NCBI GenBank assembly: GCA_028866355.1
Contig: JAGWIH010000072.1
Span: forward strand, 1-9,345
Source: Alphaproteobacteria bacterium
GTDB taxonomy: Bacteria > Pseudomonadota > Alphaproteobacteria > ATCC43930 > CGMCC-115725
Length of the DNA: 9,345 nucleotides
Direction: 5' to 3'
Shown here in pieces: positions 1 to 5,347 of this stretch; positions within the stretch are counted from its first letter, which is position 1, and each line of letters opens with the position of its first letter. The notes below the pieces were generated by a model. It ran no database searches. It saw only the letters and a program-made list of their open reading frames with translations, and was not told the DNA's origin. Both the position numbers and the translations under genes were made by a program.

Positions 1-186
1 GATGCTTACGGGTTGCTTGAGTGGTACCCGAATGCCAAGCCCGAAAAGACGGAGGGTGAGTCTAAGGGCATATCGGCTAAATCGAAGCGCGGTAGGCCGC
101 CCAAATCATCGAAAGGTGCCGAACCAGAAAAAACGCCGCCCGAGAAAAAGGCTGCGGCGGATACCGATGAGGCACCCGCCGCATGA
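1..186 (+). CDS. C-terminal end of a basic, lysine/proline-rich protein with an AT-hook-like motif (partial)
   Basis: This frame is open from the first base to a TGA at 184-186, so only the last 61 residues of the protein are visible. After an ordinary start (LLEWYPNAKP) the tail is a disordered-looking mix of Lys, Glu, Pro and Ala. Visible residues 29-35 read KRGRPPK, the GRP core flanked by basic residues that defines an AT-hook, a minor-groove DNA-binding motif. About 59% of codons end in G or C, lower than in the metabolic genes to the right, which suggests a different origin. The stop overlaps the next ATG (ATGA, 183-186), so the two genes are probably translationally coupled. I do not recognise the family. 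DNA binding is inferred from the short motif only, and a plain charged tail is the alternative. Confidence 0.55.
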   Translation, partial: DAYGLLEWYPNAKPEKTEGESKGISAKSKRGRPPKSSKGAEPEKTPPEKKAAADTDEAPAA

Positions 187-293
187 CCCAGTTTCGGACG
201 CGCTGCGTGACCAACCTTCCGAGCGGCACGCGGTGCATGAACCCCGAGCAGAAAGAGAGGTGCGCGATGTGGCACGTCGCCCGGACGAGATAG
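183..293 (+). CDS. 36-residue Cys-containing hypothetical protein
   Basis: This small open frame starts at an ATG that overlaps the upstream stop (ATGA) and ends at TAG 291-293. It encodes a basic peptide beginning MTQFRTRCVTNLPSGTRCMN, with cysteines at residues 8, 18 and 27 and histidine 31. Such spacing could hold a metal but matches no zinc finger I know. Support for coding comes from the 4-base overlap and from third positions: 32 of 36 codons end in G or C. No good Shine-Dalgarno sequence is present; GAGG lies about 10 bases upstream, so expression probably relies on coupling to the gene before it. The minus strand is also open here but lacks that codon bias. Function unknown. Confidence 0.45.
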   Translation: MTQFRTRCVTNLPSGTRCMNPEQKERCAMWHVARTR

Positions 294-348
294 GTTTGCC
301 GCTAGGCGGCGGCCTATCACACCCACCCCCTCCACAAGGGTAAGGAGC

Positions 349-384
349 AACGGCGCATTCCGAGTCCAACCGGGGTGCGCCGTT
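349..384. repeat. Inverted repeat / stem-loop, 9-bp perfect stem
   Basis: AACGGCGCA at 349-357 pairs exactly with TGCGCCGTT at 376-384 around an 18-base loop. It lies 56 bases after the stop at 293 and could terminate or stabilise that transcript. Only a weak T run follows on the plus strand (ATTTG), so it is not a classic intrinsic terminator. Part of the loop can pair with 404-411. Confidence 0.55.
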
Positions 385-394
385 GTGCATTTGT

Positions 395-422
395 AAGATA
401 GCATGGACTCGAAAAATGTCAA
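395..422 (-). promoter_or_regulatory. Candidate minus-strand sigma-70 promoter (TTGACA-N16-TATCTT)
   Basis: Read on the minus strand, a perfect TTGACA (422-417) is followed after 16 bases by TATCTT (400-395). The start would fall near 388, so the transcript would immediately cross the hairpin at 384-349 and run antisense to the genes at 183-293 and 1-186. No convincing minus-strand gene follows. The boxes are good, but the match could be chance. Confidence 0.35.
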
Positions 423-442
423 GTGATTCCAGATACTTAGGC

Positions 443-448
443 TAGAAT
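443..448 (+). promoter_or_regulatory. Candidate -10 box (TAGAAT) for the 496-1082 gene pair
   Basis: GCTAGAATC resembles the -10 region of many alphaproteobacterial promoters. No good -35 sits 16-18 bases upstream; the nearest is TGTCAA at 417-422, 20 bases away. The start would be near 455, leaving a leader of about 40 bases that contains the palindrome 460-477. Confidence 0.3.
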
Positions 449-459
449 CGAGCCATATA

Positions 460-477
460 TCTCTGTGATTTCAGAGA
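460..477. repeat. Palindrome TCTCTG-N6-CAGAGA in the leader of the 496 gene
   Basis: The two 6-base arms are exact reverse complements around TGATTT. The palindrome sits just after the predicted start point and before the GGAG ribosome site at 484-487. It could be a repressor operator or a 5' hairpin in the mRNA. There is only one copy, so either role is inference. Confidence 0.35.
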
Positions 478-495
478 GTTACCGGAGCGGTTACG

Positions 496-654
496 ATGGC
501 CAATATGAAGCCGAAAAAAGCGACCGATCAGCGCCAGAAATTCATCGAAGCCGCGCGCAAGGCGGAGGCCGACGAATCCGAAACCGCGTTCGAAGCGAAG
601 CTGAAGAAGATCGCCAAAGCGAAGCCGAAGGAGTCAGCACCTAAGGGGAGGTGA
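496..654 (+). CDS. Small charged hypothetical protein, 52 residues
   Basis: The protein starts MANMKPKKATDQRQKFIEAA and is rich in Lys, Glu and Ala. Its middle (about residues 11-45) looks like one or two amphipathic helices, and both ends are basic. About three quarters of codons end in G or C. A GGAG at 484-487, 8 bases before the ATG, supports the start. The TGA at 652-654 lies inside the ribosome-site and start region of the lipoprotein gene, so the two genes should be co-transcribed and coupled. It has no membrane segment, cysteine or recognisable motif. Small helical proteins like this are common in phage and island DNA; no function can be assigned. Confidence 0.6.
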   Translation: MANMKPKKATDQRQKFIEAARKAEADESETAFEAKLKKIAKAKPKESAPKGR

Positions 655-656
655 AC

Positions 657-1082
657 GTGATCGGGGGGAAGCTACTAGCGGCCTGCATCGCGCTGGCGAT
701 GCTTTTAGGTGGCTGCACTCACAACGTCTACATGGTCGGCCAGAACGGTACTACCGGCACAGCCCAGGTAACGACGTTCGGCAATCACAGTGGCGCCATT
801 ACGATAACGCTAGGCGGCAAGGTCTACACCGGGCAATGGGTCTATGCGCCCCAAGGTGGCAGTGTCAGCTTCGGCACGGCGACCGCGTTTTCTGGCGGCC
901 AATCTGCAACGGCGTCCGGTTTCGCCACCGGTATCCCGACCAGCGGACCCGGCTCAATACTCGCCTCGGCGGCGGACGGGTCCACGTTACGGTGCATCTT
1001 CAGCTATAGCGAAAACGGTCAAACCGGCATCGGCCAATGCCAAGACAATCGCGGCGAAATCTACAATCTCCAGATCAACTAA
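657..1082 (+). CDS. Putative lipoprotein, 141 residues
   Basis: The N-terminus has a short basic stretch, a hydrophobic core (LLAACIALAMLL) and a lipobox LGGC, so signal peptidase II should cleave before Cys20 and the protein should be lipid-anchored in the envelope. The mature part is rich in Gly, Ser and Thr, with a beta-strand pattern (ITITLGGKVYTGQWVY). It ends with a segment holding two cysteines (LRCIFSYS and GIGQCQDNRGEIY) that may form a disulfide. Similar hypothetical lipoproteins occur in proteobacterial genomes, with no known function. The frame is also open from GTG 651, but the strong AAGGGGAGG at 643-651 overlaps that codon and sits 5 bases before GTG 657, so I prefer 657. It is coupled to the gene ending at 654. 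Confidence 0.72.
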   Translation: MIGGKLLAACIALAMLLGGCTHNVYMVGQNGTTGTAQVTTFGNHSGAITITLGGKVYTGQWVYAPQGGSVSFGTATAFSGGQSATASGFATGIPTSGPGSILASAADGSTLRCIFSYSENGQTGIGQCQDNRGEIYNLQIN

Positions 1083-1126
1083 GCGGCACCATAAGTTGAC
1101 CGTGGTTTGCGAAGTATAATATCGCC

Positions 1127-1156
1127 AAGAAAAAGGGCCGCACCGAGGTGCGGCCC
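1127..1156 (-). terminator. Intrinsic terminator (minus strand), possibly bidirectional
   Basis: GGGCCGCAC (1135-1143) pairs with GTGCGGCCC (1148-1156) around a 4-base loop, a perfect 9-bp GC-rich stem. Read on the minus strand it is followed at once by TTTTTCTT (1134-1127), a standard intrinsic terminator. It can end transcripts arriving from the CoA-transferase gene or from the candidate small RNA. On the plus strand only AAGTTT follows, so termination of the lipoprotein operon 52 bases after its stop would be weaker. Confidence 0.75.
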
Positions 1157-1187
1157 AAGTTTAGGGAGGAAACGCCTAGAAGACGTA

Positions 1188-1216
1188 CGACACACCGTCG
1201 GGCGACGGCCGTGTCG
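1188..1216. repeat. Inverted repeat (stem-loop), 6 + 5 bp
   Basis: CGACAC (1188-1193) pairs with GTGTCG (1211-1216), and CCGTC (1195-1199) with GACGG (1204-1208), with a 1-versus-2-base internal bulge and a 4-base loop. It is stable on either strand and belongs to the candidate small RNA. Confidence 0.5.
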
Positions 1217-1297
1217 CGTTGCAATAAGTGCCATATTGCGGCGCACAACGCAAACCAAAAACGTTTACCGTGTGCCCATAATGGCGGATTCCCGTGC

Positions 1298-1327
1298 GTT
1301 ATTTCGCCACAGGCGGCGCCATTTCAA
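1298..1327 (-). promoter_or_regulatory. Candidate minus-strand promoter (TTGAAA-N18-AATAAC)
   Basis: On the minus strand TTGAAA (1327-1322, 5 of 6 to consensus) is followed after 18 bases by AATAAC (1303-1298, 4 of 6). It lies downstream of the CoA-transferase stop and upstream of the stem-loops, so it would drive the candidate small RNA independently. Confidence 0.28.
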
Positions 1328-1377
1328 TGCGCGTCTTAGCGACAATTTCTGCAATGCACAAATGCGCAATTGGCAAG

Positions 1378-2493
1378 TCACGCAAACTCGCGCCGCAGCC
1401 TAGCGCCATGTTCGTCGAGCCGCGGCACCGCATGATCGGCCAGATCGGCCGAACGGCGGCTCGGCGGCAGCGGCAAGGTGACGGTGCCGCTTTCGGTCGC
1501 AGTGCCCATTGTTGTAAGCGCAGGATGACGGACGAAATCGTCGAGCGTGTTGAGATTGCCATAGGCGATGCCTGCTGCTTTCAATCGCGCCGCCAACGCC
1601 GCGCGTGGTTCGCGCTTGAACGCGGCCGCCACCAGCGCTTCGAGCGCCGGCCGATTGGCAACCCGGCGCGGACCGTCGGCGAAGCGCGGATCGCGCGCGA
1701 GATCCGTATCGCCCAAAATATCGGCACAGAAACGCTGCCATTCGCGTTCGTTCTGGATCGAGATGACGATCGCCTTGCCGTCGGCAGCGGCGAACGCGCC
1801 GTAAGGCGCGATCGAGGGGTGATGGACACCGATGCGCTGCGGCGGATGGCCATCGGCCTGTTGGATCAGCGCGACCGACAGCCATTCCGCGGTGGCCTGG
1901 AACAGCGAAATCTCCAGCCGGGCGCCGGCGCCGTGGCGTTCGCGTGCATAAAGCGCCTCGAGGATCGCGGCATAGGCGTTGAGACCGGCGGCGATGTCGG
2001 ACACCGGCACGCCGACCCGTCCCGGCGCGTCGGGCGTGCCGGTGATCGAGGCAAGGCCGGTCTCCGCCTGGATCAACAAGTCATAGGATTTCATGTCGCG
2101 ATAAGCGCCGCTTTCGCCGTAGCCTGAAATCGAGCAGACGATCAGGCGCGGATGCGCGCGGCGCAGCGCCGCCGGATCGAAACCCGCGCGCGCCGCCGCG
2201 CCCGGTGCCAAGTTCTGGATGAACACGTCGGCACGGGCGATCATGCGGTCGAGCAGCGCCTTATCGGCCGACGCCTTGATGTCGAGCGCAATCGATTCCT
2301 TGCCGCGATTGAGCCAGACGAAATGCGCCGACTGGCCCTTGGCGGCCCGGTCGTAATGGCGCGCGAAATCGCCGTCCGGCCGTTCGACCTTGATGACACG
2401 GGCGCCGGCATCGGCCAGGCGGCAGCTGCACAGCGGCGCCGCCACAGCCTGCTCCAACGCCACCACGAGGATCCCGTCGAGCGGTCCCGTCAT
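1378..2493 (-). CDS. CaiB/BaiF family (class III) CoA-transferase
   Basis: This 371-residue cytoplasmic enzyme should move coenzyme A between an acyl-CoA and a free carboxylic acid via an aspartyl-CoA anhydride. The N-terminal Rossmann-type part shows LADAGARVIKVERP (about 26-39), followed by LNRGKESIALDIK (61-73). SISGYGESGAYRD (121-133) and SYDLLIQAETGLASITG (136-152) are family blocks. VPVSDIAAG (162-170) places Asp166 at the position of the catalytic Asp of formyl-CoA transferase. The length is slightly below the usual 380-410. The wording of these blocks resembles enzymes acting on C4-C5 dicarboxylates such as citramalate, itaconate and mesaconate, but the substrate cannot be fixed by eye. 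GGAGG at 2504-2500, 6 bases before the ATG, supports the start. It diverges from the dehydrogenase gene, and its transcript probably ends at the terminator near 1130. Confidence 0.9.
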   Translation of the reverse strand: MTGPLDGILVVALEQAVAAPLCSCRLADAGARVIKVERPDGDFARHYDRAAKGQSAHFVWLNRGKESIALDIKASADKALLDRMIARADVFIQNLAPGAAARAGFDPAALRRAHPRLIVCSISGYGESGAYRDMKSYDLLIQAETGLASITGTPDAPGRVGVPVSDIAAGLNAYAAILEALYARERHGAGARLEISLFQATAEWLSVALIQQADGHPPQRIGVHHPSIAPYGAFAAADGKAIVISIQNEREWQRFCADILGDTDLARDPRFADGPRRVANRPALEALVAAAFKREPRAALAARLKAAGIAYGNLNTLDDFVRHPALTTMGTATESGTVTLPLPPSRRSADLADHAVPRLDEHGARLRREFA

Positions 2494-2579
2494 CCGTCGC
2501 CTCCGCGCCTAGCTTTGGCCGCCGCGGCCGTTCCCTGTCAACCGCCGGGGTGCTAAACGAAGGCGCGGGAGGCGGCCTT
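2494..2579. promoter_or_regulatory. Divergent promoter region, CoA-transferase / dehydrogenase
   Basis: The 86 bases between the two divergent starts must carry both promoters. On the minus strand there is a perfect TTGACA (2541-2536), but no good -10 at 16-18 bases; TAGGCG lies 24 bases away. On the plus strand TGCTAAAC (2551-2558) resembles an extended -10 with a poor -35. A small GGCCG/CGGCC inverted repeat lies near 2518-2530. No operator can be named. Confidence 0.3.
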
Positions 2580-3551
2580 ATGATCCAAGTGGCAATCCTC
2601 GACGATTATCAGCGTTCGGCCCTGGCGCTTGCCGATTGGAAGAGCCTCGAGCCGGCCGTCCAGGTCGAGACCTTTCCGGACCACGTTCCGGATCCCGACA
2701 TCCTCGCGCGTCGGCTGCATACGTTCGAATGCGTCGTGCTGATGCGCGAACGCACGCCGTTTCCCAAGCTGCTGATCGACCGGCTGCCCAATCTCCGGCT
2801 CATCGTCACCGCCGGCATGAAGAACGCGGCAATCGACGTCGCAGCGGCGACGGCGCGCGGCATCCAGGTTTGCGGCACCGAAACCCTCGGTACGCCGACG
2901 GCCGAGTTGGCCTGGGGCCTGATCGTCGCGCTGGCGCGCAAGATTCCGCAGGAATTCGCGGCGCTCAAACGCGGTCACTGGCAATCGACGCTCGGCATCG
3001 GTCTGCACGGCAAGACGTTGGGTGTCATCGGCCTCGGCCGGCTCGGCAGCCAGATGGCACGGATCGGCACCGCCTTCGGCATGAAGGTCGTCGCCTGGAG
3101 TCCGAATTTGACGGCAGCGCGCGCACAAGAGGCAGGCGCCACGCTGGTCGGCAAGGACGCACTGTTCAGCCAGGCGGACTTCATCACCATCCATCTGGTC
3201 CTCGGCGACCGGAGCCGCGGGTTGGTGGGCGCGCCCGAATTCGAACGGATGAAAAGCACTGCCTATCTCGTCAACACCTCGCGCGGGCCTATCGTGCAGG
3301 AAGCCGCGTTGATCGCGGCGCTCAAGACGCGGCGCATCGCCGGCGCGGCGCTCGACGTCTATGACCGCGAGCCGCTACCCGCCGGTCATCCGCTGCTGGC
3401 GCTCGACAACCTGCTGGTGACGCCGCATCTGGGTTACGTCACCGCGGAGAATTATCGCCTGATCTATGGGCAGGCGGTCGAGGACATCCGCGCGTTCATC
3501 GACGGCAAGCCGATCCGTACGATGAACGCGGTGGCGGCTCGGGTCGCTTAG
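2580..3551 (+). CDS. D-2-hydroxyacid dehydrogenase family protein (NAD(P)-dependent)
   Basis: This 323-residue enzyme should interconvert a D-2-hydroxy acid and its 2-oxo acid in the cytoplasm. The substrate domain is split between the ends (MIQVAILDDYQ, and the part after TPHLGY). The nucleotide domain carries GLGRLG (151-156). The catalytic residues of the family are present: Arg235 in NTSRGP, Glu264 in YDREPLP and His283 in TPHLGY. Strand two of the Rossmann fold ends in WSPNLT, without the Asp that usually selects NAD, so NADP use is possible. The frame is open from GTG 2550, but GGGAGG at 2567-2572 lies 7 bases before ATG 2580, and the protein from there begins like its relatives. It converges on the BKACE gene with a 4-base gap. 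The exact substrate is unknown. Confidence 0.9.
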   Translation: MIQVAILDDYQRSALALADWKSLEPAVQVETFPDHVPDPDILARRLHTFECVVLMRERTPFPKLLIDRLPNLRLIVTAGMKNAAIDVAAATARGIQVCGTETLGTPTAELAWGLIVALARKIPQEFAALKRGHWQSTLGIGLHGKTLGVIGLGRLGSQMARIGTAFGMKVVAWSPNLTAARAQEAGATLVGKDALFSQADFITIHLVLGDRSRGLVGAPEFERMKSTAYLVNTSRGPIVQEAALIAALKTRRIAGAALDVYDREPLPAGHPLLALDNLLVTPHLGYVTAENYRLIYGQAVEDIRAFIDGKPIRTMNAVAARVA

Positions 3552-3555
3552 AGGG

Positions 3556-4389
3556 TTAAGCCGCCGGCGCGAGGCCGAGGATCTGGCGGGCTTCGGCCGG
3601 CGTCGCCGGACGGCGGTCGTATTCGCCGCAGATGCCGGCAACACGGGCGACCAGCTCGGCGTTGCTGTTCGCCAGCCGCGTCTTGTCGAAGCGCAAATTG
3701 TCTTCGAGGCCGGTGCGGATATGGCCGCCGAGCTCGAGACACCAGCGGTTGACCTCGAGCTGATGCCGGCCGATGCCGGCCGCCGTCCAGGTCGCATCCG
3801 GCATGATGGCCTTTAGCTCCGACAACATAAAATCCAATACTTCGCGACGCGCCGGCAGCGCATTGGGAATACCGAGTACGAATTGGATGTGGACCGGCGG
3901 CTTGAGCAGGCCGCGATCGACCAGCGCCTTGGCGTTGTAGAGCATCGCCAGATCGAAGGCTTCGATTTCGGGCTTGATACCGAGGTCGCGCATCGTCGTC
4001 GCCATTCCGTCGATGAGCTGCGGCGTGTTCTCGTAGACCTGCGTGGCGAAATTCACCGAGCCGGTGGCCAACGAGGCCATATCCGGCCGGTGGACGAGCG
4101 AGCTTGCGCGCTCGTTTTGATTGCGGCCGCGGCCGCCGGTCGAAAACTGCACGATCATGCCGGGGCAATATTTGCGCACGCCGGCCTGGACCTCGGCGAA
4201 CAGCGCGGCATCGGACGACGAGCTCTCGTCGGGATTGCGGACGTGGATGTGGACGAGCGACGCGCCCGCTTCATAGGCCTGGTGAGTCGACTCAATCTGT
4301 TCGGCGGGCCGCACCGGCACGGCGGGCGAATCCGCCTTTTTCGGCACGGCGCCGGTGATCGCGACGGTGATGATAACCGGCTTGGTCAT
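3556..4389 (-). CDS. BKACE family beta-keto acid cleavage enzyme (DUF849)
   Basis: Enzymes of this TIM-barrel family use Zn to condense a beta-keto acid with acetyl-CoA and split it into acetoacetate and a new acyl-CoA; the founding member Kce acts on 3-keto-5-aminohexanoate. The 277 residues match the normal length. Visible landmarks are the start VIITVAITGAVPKK, the metal pair His47 and His49 in LVHIHVRNP, FSTGGRG (82-88), and GHIRTGLEDNLRF (222-234), which supplies Glu229 as third Zn ligand with Arg225 and Asp230 as the catalytic pair. By eye these line up with Kce His46, His48, Glu230, Arg226 and Asp231. A GGAGGAGG sits just before the ATG. It is the second gene of an operon with the aldolase, 15 bases after its stop. 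The substrate is not evident; products would feed central CoA metabolism. Confidence 0.92.
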   Translation of the reverse strand: MTKPVIITVAITGAVPKKADSPAVPVRPAEQIESTHQAYEAGASLVHIHVRNPDESSSSDAALFAEVQAGVRKYCPGMIVQFSTGGRGRNQNERASSLVHRPDMASLATGSVNFATQVYENTPQLIDGMATTMRDLGIKPEIEAFDLAMLYNAKALVDRGLLKPPVHIQFVLGIPNALPARREVLDFMLSELKAIMPDATWTAAGIGRHQLEVNRWCLELGGHIRTGLEDNLRFDKTRLANSNAELVARVAGICGEYDRRPATPAEARQILGLAPAA

Positions 4390-4404
4390 GACTCCTCCTC
4401 CACC

Positions 4405-5268
4405 CTAGTTCCGTCCGGCGAGCTGTTTGCCCTTTTCGAGCGCGGCATAGCCGCGCGTCGGCGCCGCCATCAGGAAGCGATACCCTTCCTTCAGCACGCG
4501 TTCGACGTTGGCGGCGTCGACATGCGGATGGCCGATCGGCACGTTATGTTTCTTGCCGATCGCCAGCACCCGCGCCATGTGCTGCAGCACCTCGGGATGC
4601 TCATATTGCCGCGGCACGCCAAGCTCCTGGCTGAGATCGCCTTCGCCGATGAGGACCGCGCCGATACCGGGCACTTGCGTCAGGATCGCATCGAGGTTCC
4701 GAATGCCTTCGGTATCCTCGATCATCAAGATGACGAAAATCTCGCCTTTCGGATTGAGCGGCCAGACGTCGGCGCGCGAATAGTATTCCTGCTGCGTCAG
4801 GCCCCAATAGCGCGCCGCCGCCGTCGGGCCGTCGCCGCGCAGGCCGGCCGGCTCATAAAGGGGCGCCGTCTTGAGACGCGGATAGCGGCAAGCCGCGACC
4901 GCATTGCGCGCCTGCTCGACCGTTGAAATGTGCGGCCAGATGATGCCGTAAACGCCGAGATCGAGCGCCTGTTTGGCGAAGACCTGACTCAACTCGCCGC
5001 CATTGGGCGGAATCCGAACCATGGGCGTGACGGCAGGCGCGACCGATTTCGCGTCGGCGATCTGGCGGCGGTTGAGCATGTACTGGAGACAATCGCGCAG
5101 CATGCGAATGTCCCACGGATTGTGCTCCATCTCGAACACGACGCCGTCGTATTTCGACTGGCTGAATGCCAGCGCGTTTTCGATGTCGGCGATGGCGAAG
5201 GCGGTGAAAGTCGGCTTGCCCTGTTCGAGCGCGCGGATCACGCCGTTAAGGCGCGGAATGTCGGTCAT
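4405..5268 (-). CDS. HpcH/HpaI family class II aldolase
   Basis: These metal-dependent (beta/alpha)8 enzymes cleave 4-hydroxy-2-oxo acids, usually to pyruvate plus an aldehyde or keto acid. In the 287-residue protein, FEMEHNPWD (45-53) gives the catalytic His49, MVRIPPN the phosphate/carboxylate-binding Arg85, and LMIEDTEG and GEGDLSQELG the metal ligands Glu184 and Asp211. YGIIWPHISTVEQA (107-120) is a family block. By eye the Gln two residues before the metal Glu in E. coli HpaI is Met here. The protein is longer than HpaI (about 260) because of an insert around 135-175. The frame opens at GTG 5280, but that codon overlaps the GGGAGG that serves ATG 5268, so 5268 is preferred. It is first in the operon with the BKACE gene and divergent from the LigJ-like hydratase, suggesting it splits the hydrated product of that enzyme. 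Its exact substrate is unproven. Confidence 0.88.
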   Translation of the reverse strand: MTDIPRLNGVIRALEQGKPTFTAFAIADIENALAFSQSKYDGVVFEMEHNPWDIRMLRDCLQYMLNRRQIADAKSVAPAVTPMVRIPPNGGELSQVFAKQALDLGVYGIIWPHISTVEQARNAVAACRYPRLKTAPLYEPAGLRGDGPTAAARYWGLTQQEYYSRADVWPLNPKGEIFVILMIEDTEGIRNLDAILTQVPGIGAVLIGEGDLSQELGVPRQYEHPEVLQHMARVLAIGKKHNVPIGHPHVDAANVERVLKEGYRFLMAAPTRGYAALEKGKQLAGRN

Positions 5269-5291
5269 CGGTCCTCCCACTCAGCCGGCGC

Positions 5292-5321
5292 ATCCTAGCA
5301 GCCGCCCGGTTTGACAAGCAA
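5292..5321 (-). promoter_or_regulatory. Candidate extended -10 promoter of the aldolase/BKACE operon
   Basis: On the minus strand TGCTAGGAT (5300-5292) is an extended -10 motif. A weak -35, TTGCTT (5321-5316), lies 18 bases upstream of the hexamer and abuts the plus-strand TTGACA. The start would be near 5285, giving a leader of about 17 bases that contains the GGGAGG before ATG 5268. Confidence 0.42.
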
Positions 5322-5344
5322 AGAGGCGCTTCCTAGCATCCGCC
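5293..5344 (+). repeat. 14-bp direct repeat flanking the shared -35 region
   Basis: TCCTAGCAGCCGCC (5293-5306) recurs as TCCTAGCATCCGCC (5331-5344), 13 of 14 identical, 38 bases start to start. The first copy overlaps the minus-strand -10 and the second the plus-strand -10. This placement suits a regulator controlling both promoters, but could also reflect the shared -10 sequence. Confidence 0.45.
5311..5339 (+). promoter_or_regulatory. Near-consensus sigma-70 promoter of the LigJ-like gene (TTGACA-N17-TAGCAT)
   Basis: A perfect -35 (5311-5316), ideal 17-base spacer and TAGCAT -10 (5334-5339, 4 of 6) precede the ATG at 5348 by 8 bases. Transcription should start on or within two bases of the ATG, and no Shine-Dalgarno sequence is present, so a leaderless mRNA is predicted. 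Confidence 0.65.
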
Positions 5345-5347
5345 GCG

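Larger units (their letters stand above)
294..495. other. Non-coding region with overlapping inverted repeats and promoter-like elements
   Basis: These 202 bases hold no gene I can support. They contain a hairpin (349-384), a second inverted repeat (361-368 with 404-411) that interlocks with it, promoter-like elements on both strands, and a small palindrome (460-477) before the gene at 496. Confidence 0.6.
1127..1291 (-). ncRNA. Candidate small RNA with two stem-loops and an intrinsic terminator
   Basis: A promoter-like element at 1327-1298 predicts a minus-strand start near 1291. The roughly 165-base transcript would contain a bulged stem-loop 1251-1216 (GCGTTG with CAACGC, and CAAT with ATTG), a second one 1216-1188 (CGACAC/GTGTCG stacked on CCGTC/GACGG, loop of 4), and the terminator hairpin ending in a U tract. 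It encodes no credible protein. The alternative is that this is simply the structured 3' end of the CoA-transferase mRNA. It matches no RNA family I know. Confidence 0.3.
1083..1377. other. Intergenic region between convergent genes, rich in stem-loops
   Basis: This 295-base stretch separates the lipoprotein gene (+) from the CoA-transferase gene (-). It contains a terminator hairpin (1135-1156), two further stem-loops (1188-1216 and 1216-1251) and a minus-strand promoter-like element (1298-1327). Short open frames crossing it on the plus strand lack ribosome sites and codon bias. It is visibly less GC-rich than the DNA after 1400. Confidence 0.55.

Noticed and set aside
358..384. TTC-CGAGTCC followed by a GC-rich arm, resembling the T-arm and 3' end of a tRNA
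   Set aside because: The T-stem 5' strand is missing, the loop has an extra base and there is no acceptor partner upstream, so it is neither a tRNA nor a convincing att remnant.
6..422. 138-codon open frame on the minus strand behind the TTGACA-N16-TATCTT element
   Set aside because: Although a GGAGGGGG precedes a GTG near 320, the product is Ala/Gly/Pro-rich without motifs. The plus-strand frames have a 4-base overlap, an AT-hook motif and better third-position bias. I keep the promoter as a candidate but not the gene.
1294..2127. 277-codon open frame on the plus strand
   Set aside because: Antisense to the CoA-transferase gene, low-complexity Arg-rich product and no ribosome site.
3883..4926. 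347-codon open frame on the plus strand
   Set aside because: It lies antisense across the BKACE and aldolase genes, both with full catalytic motifs. The product is Arg/His/Ala-rich with no motif, a usual by-product of high-GC coding DNA.
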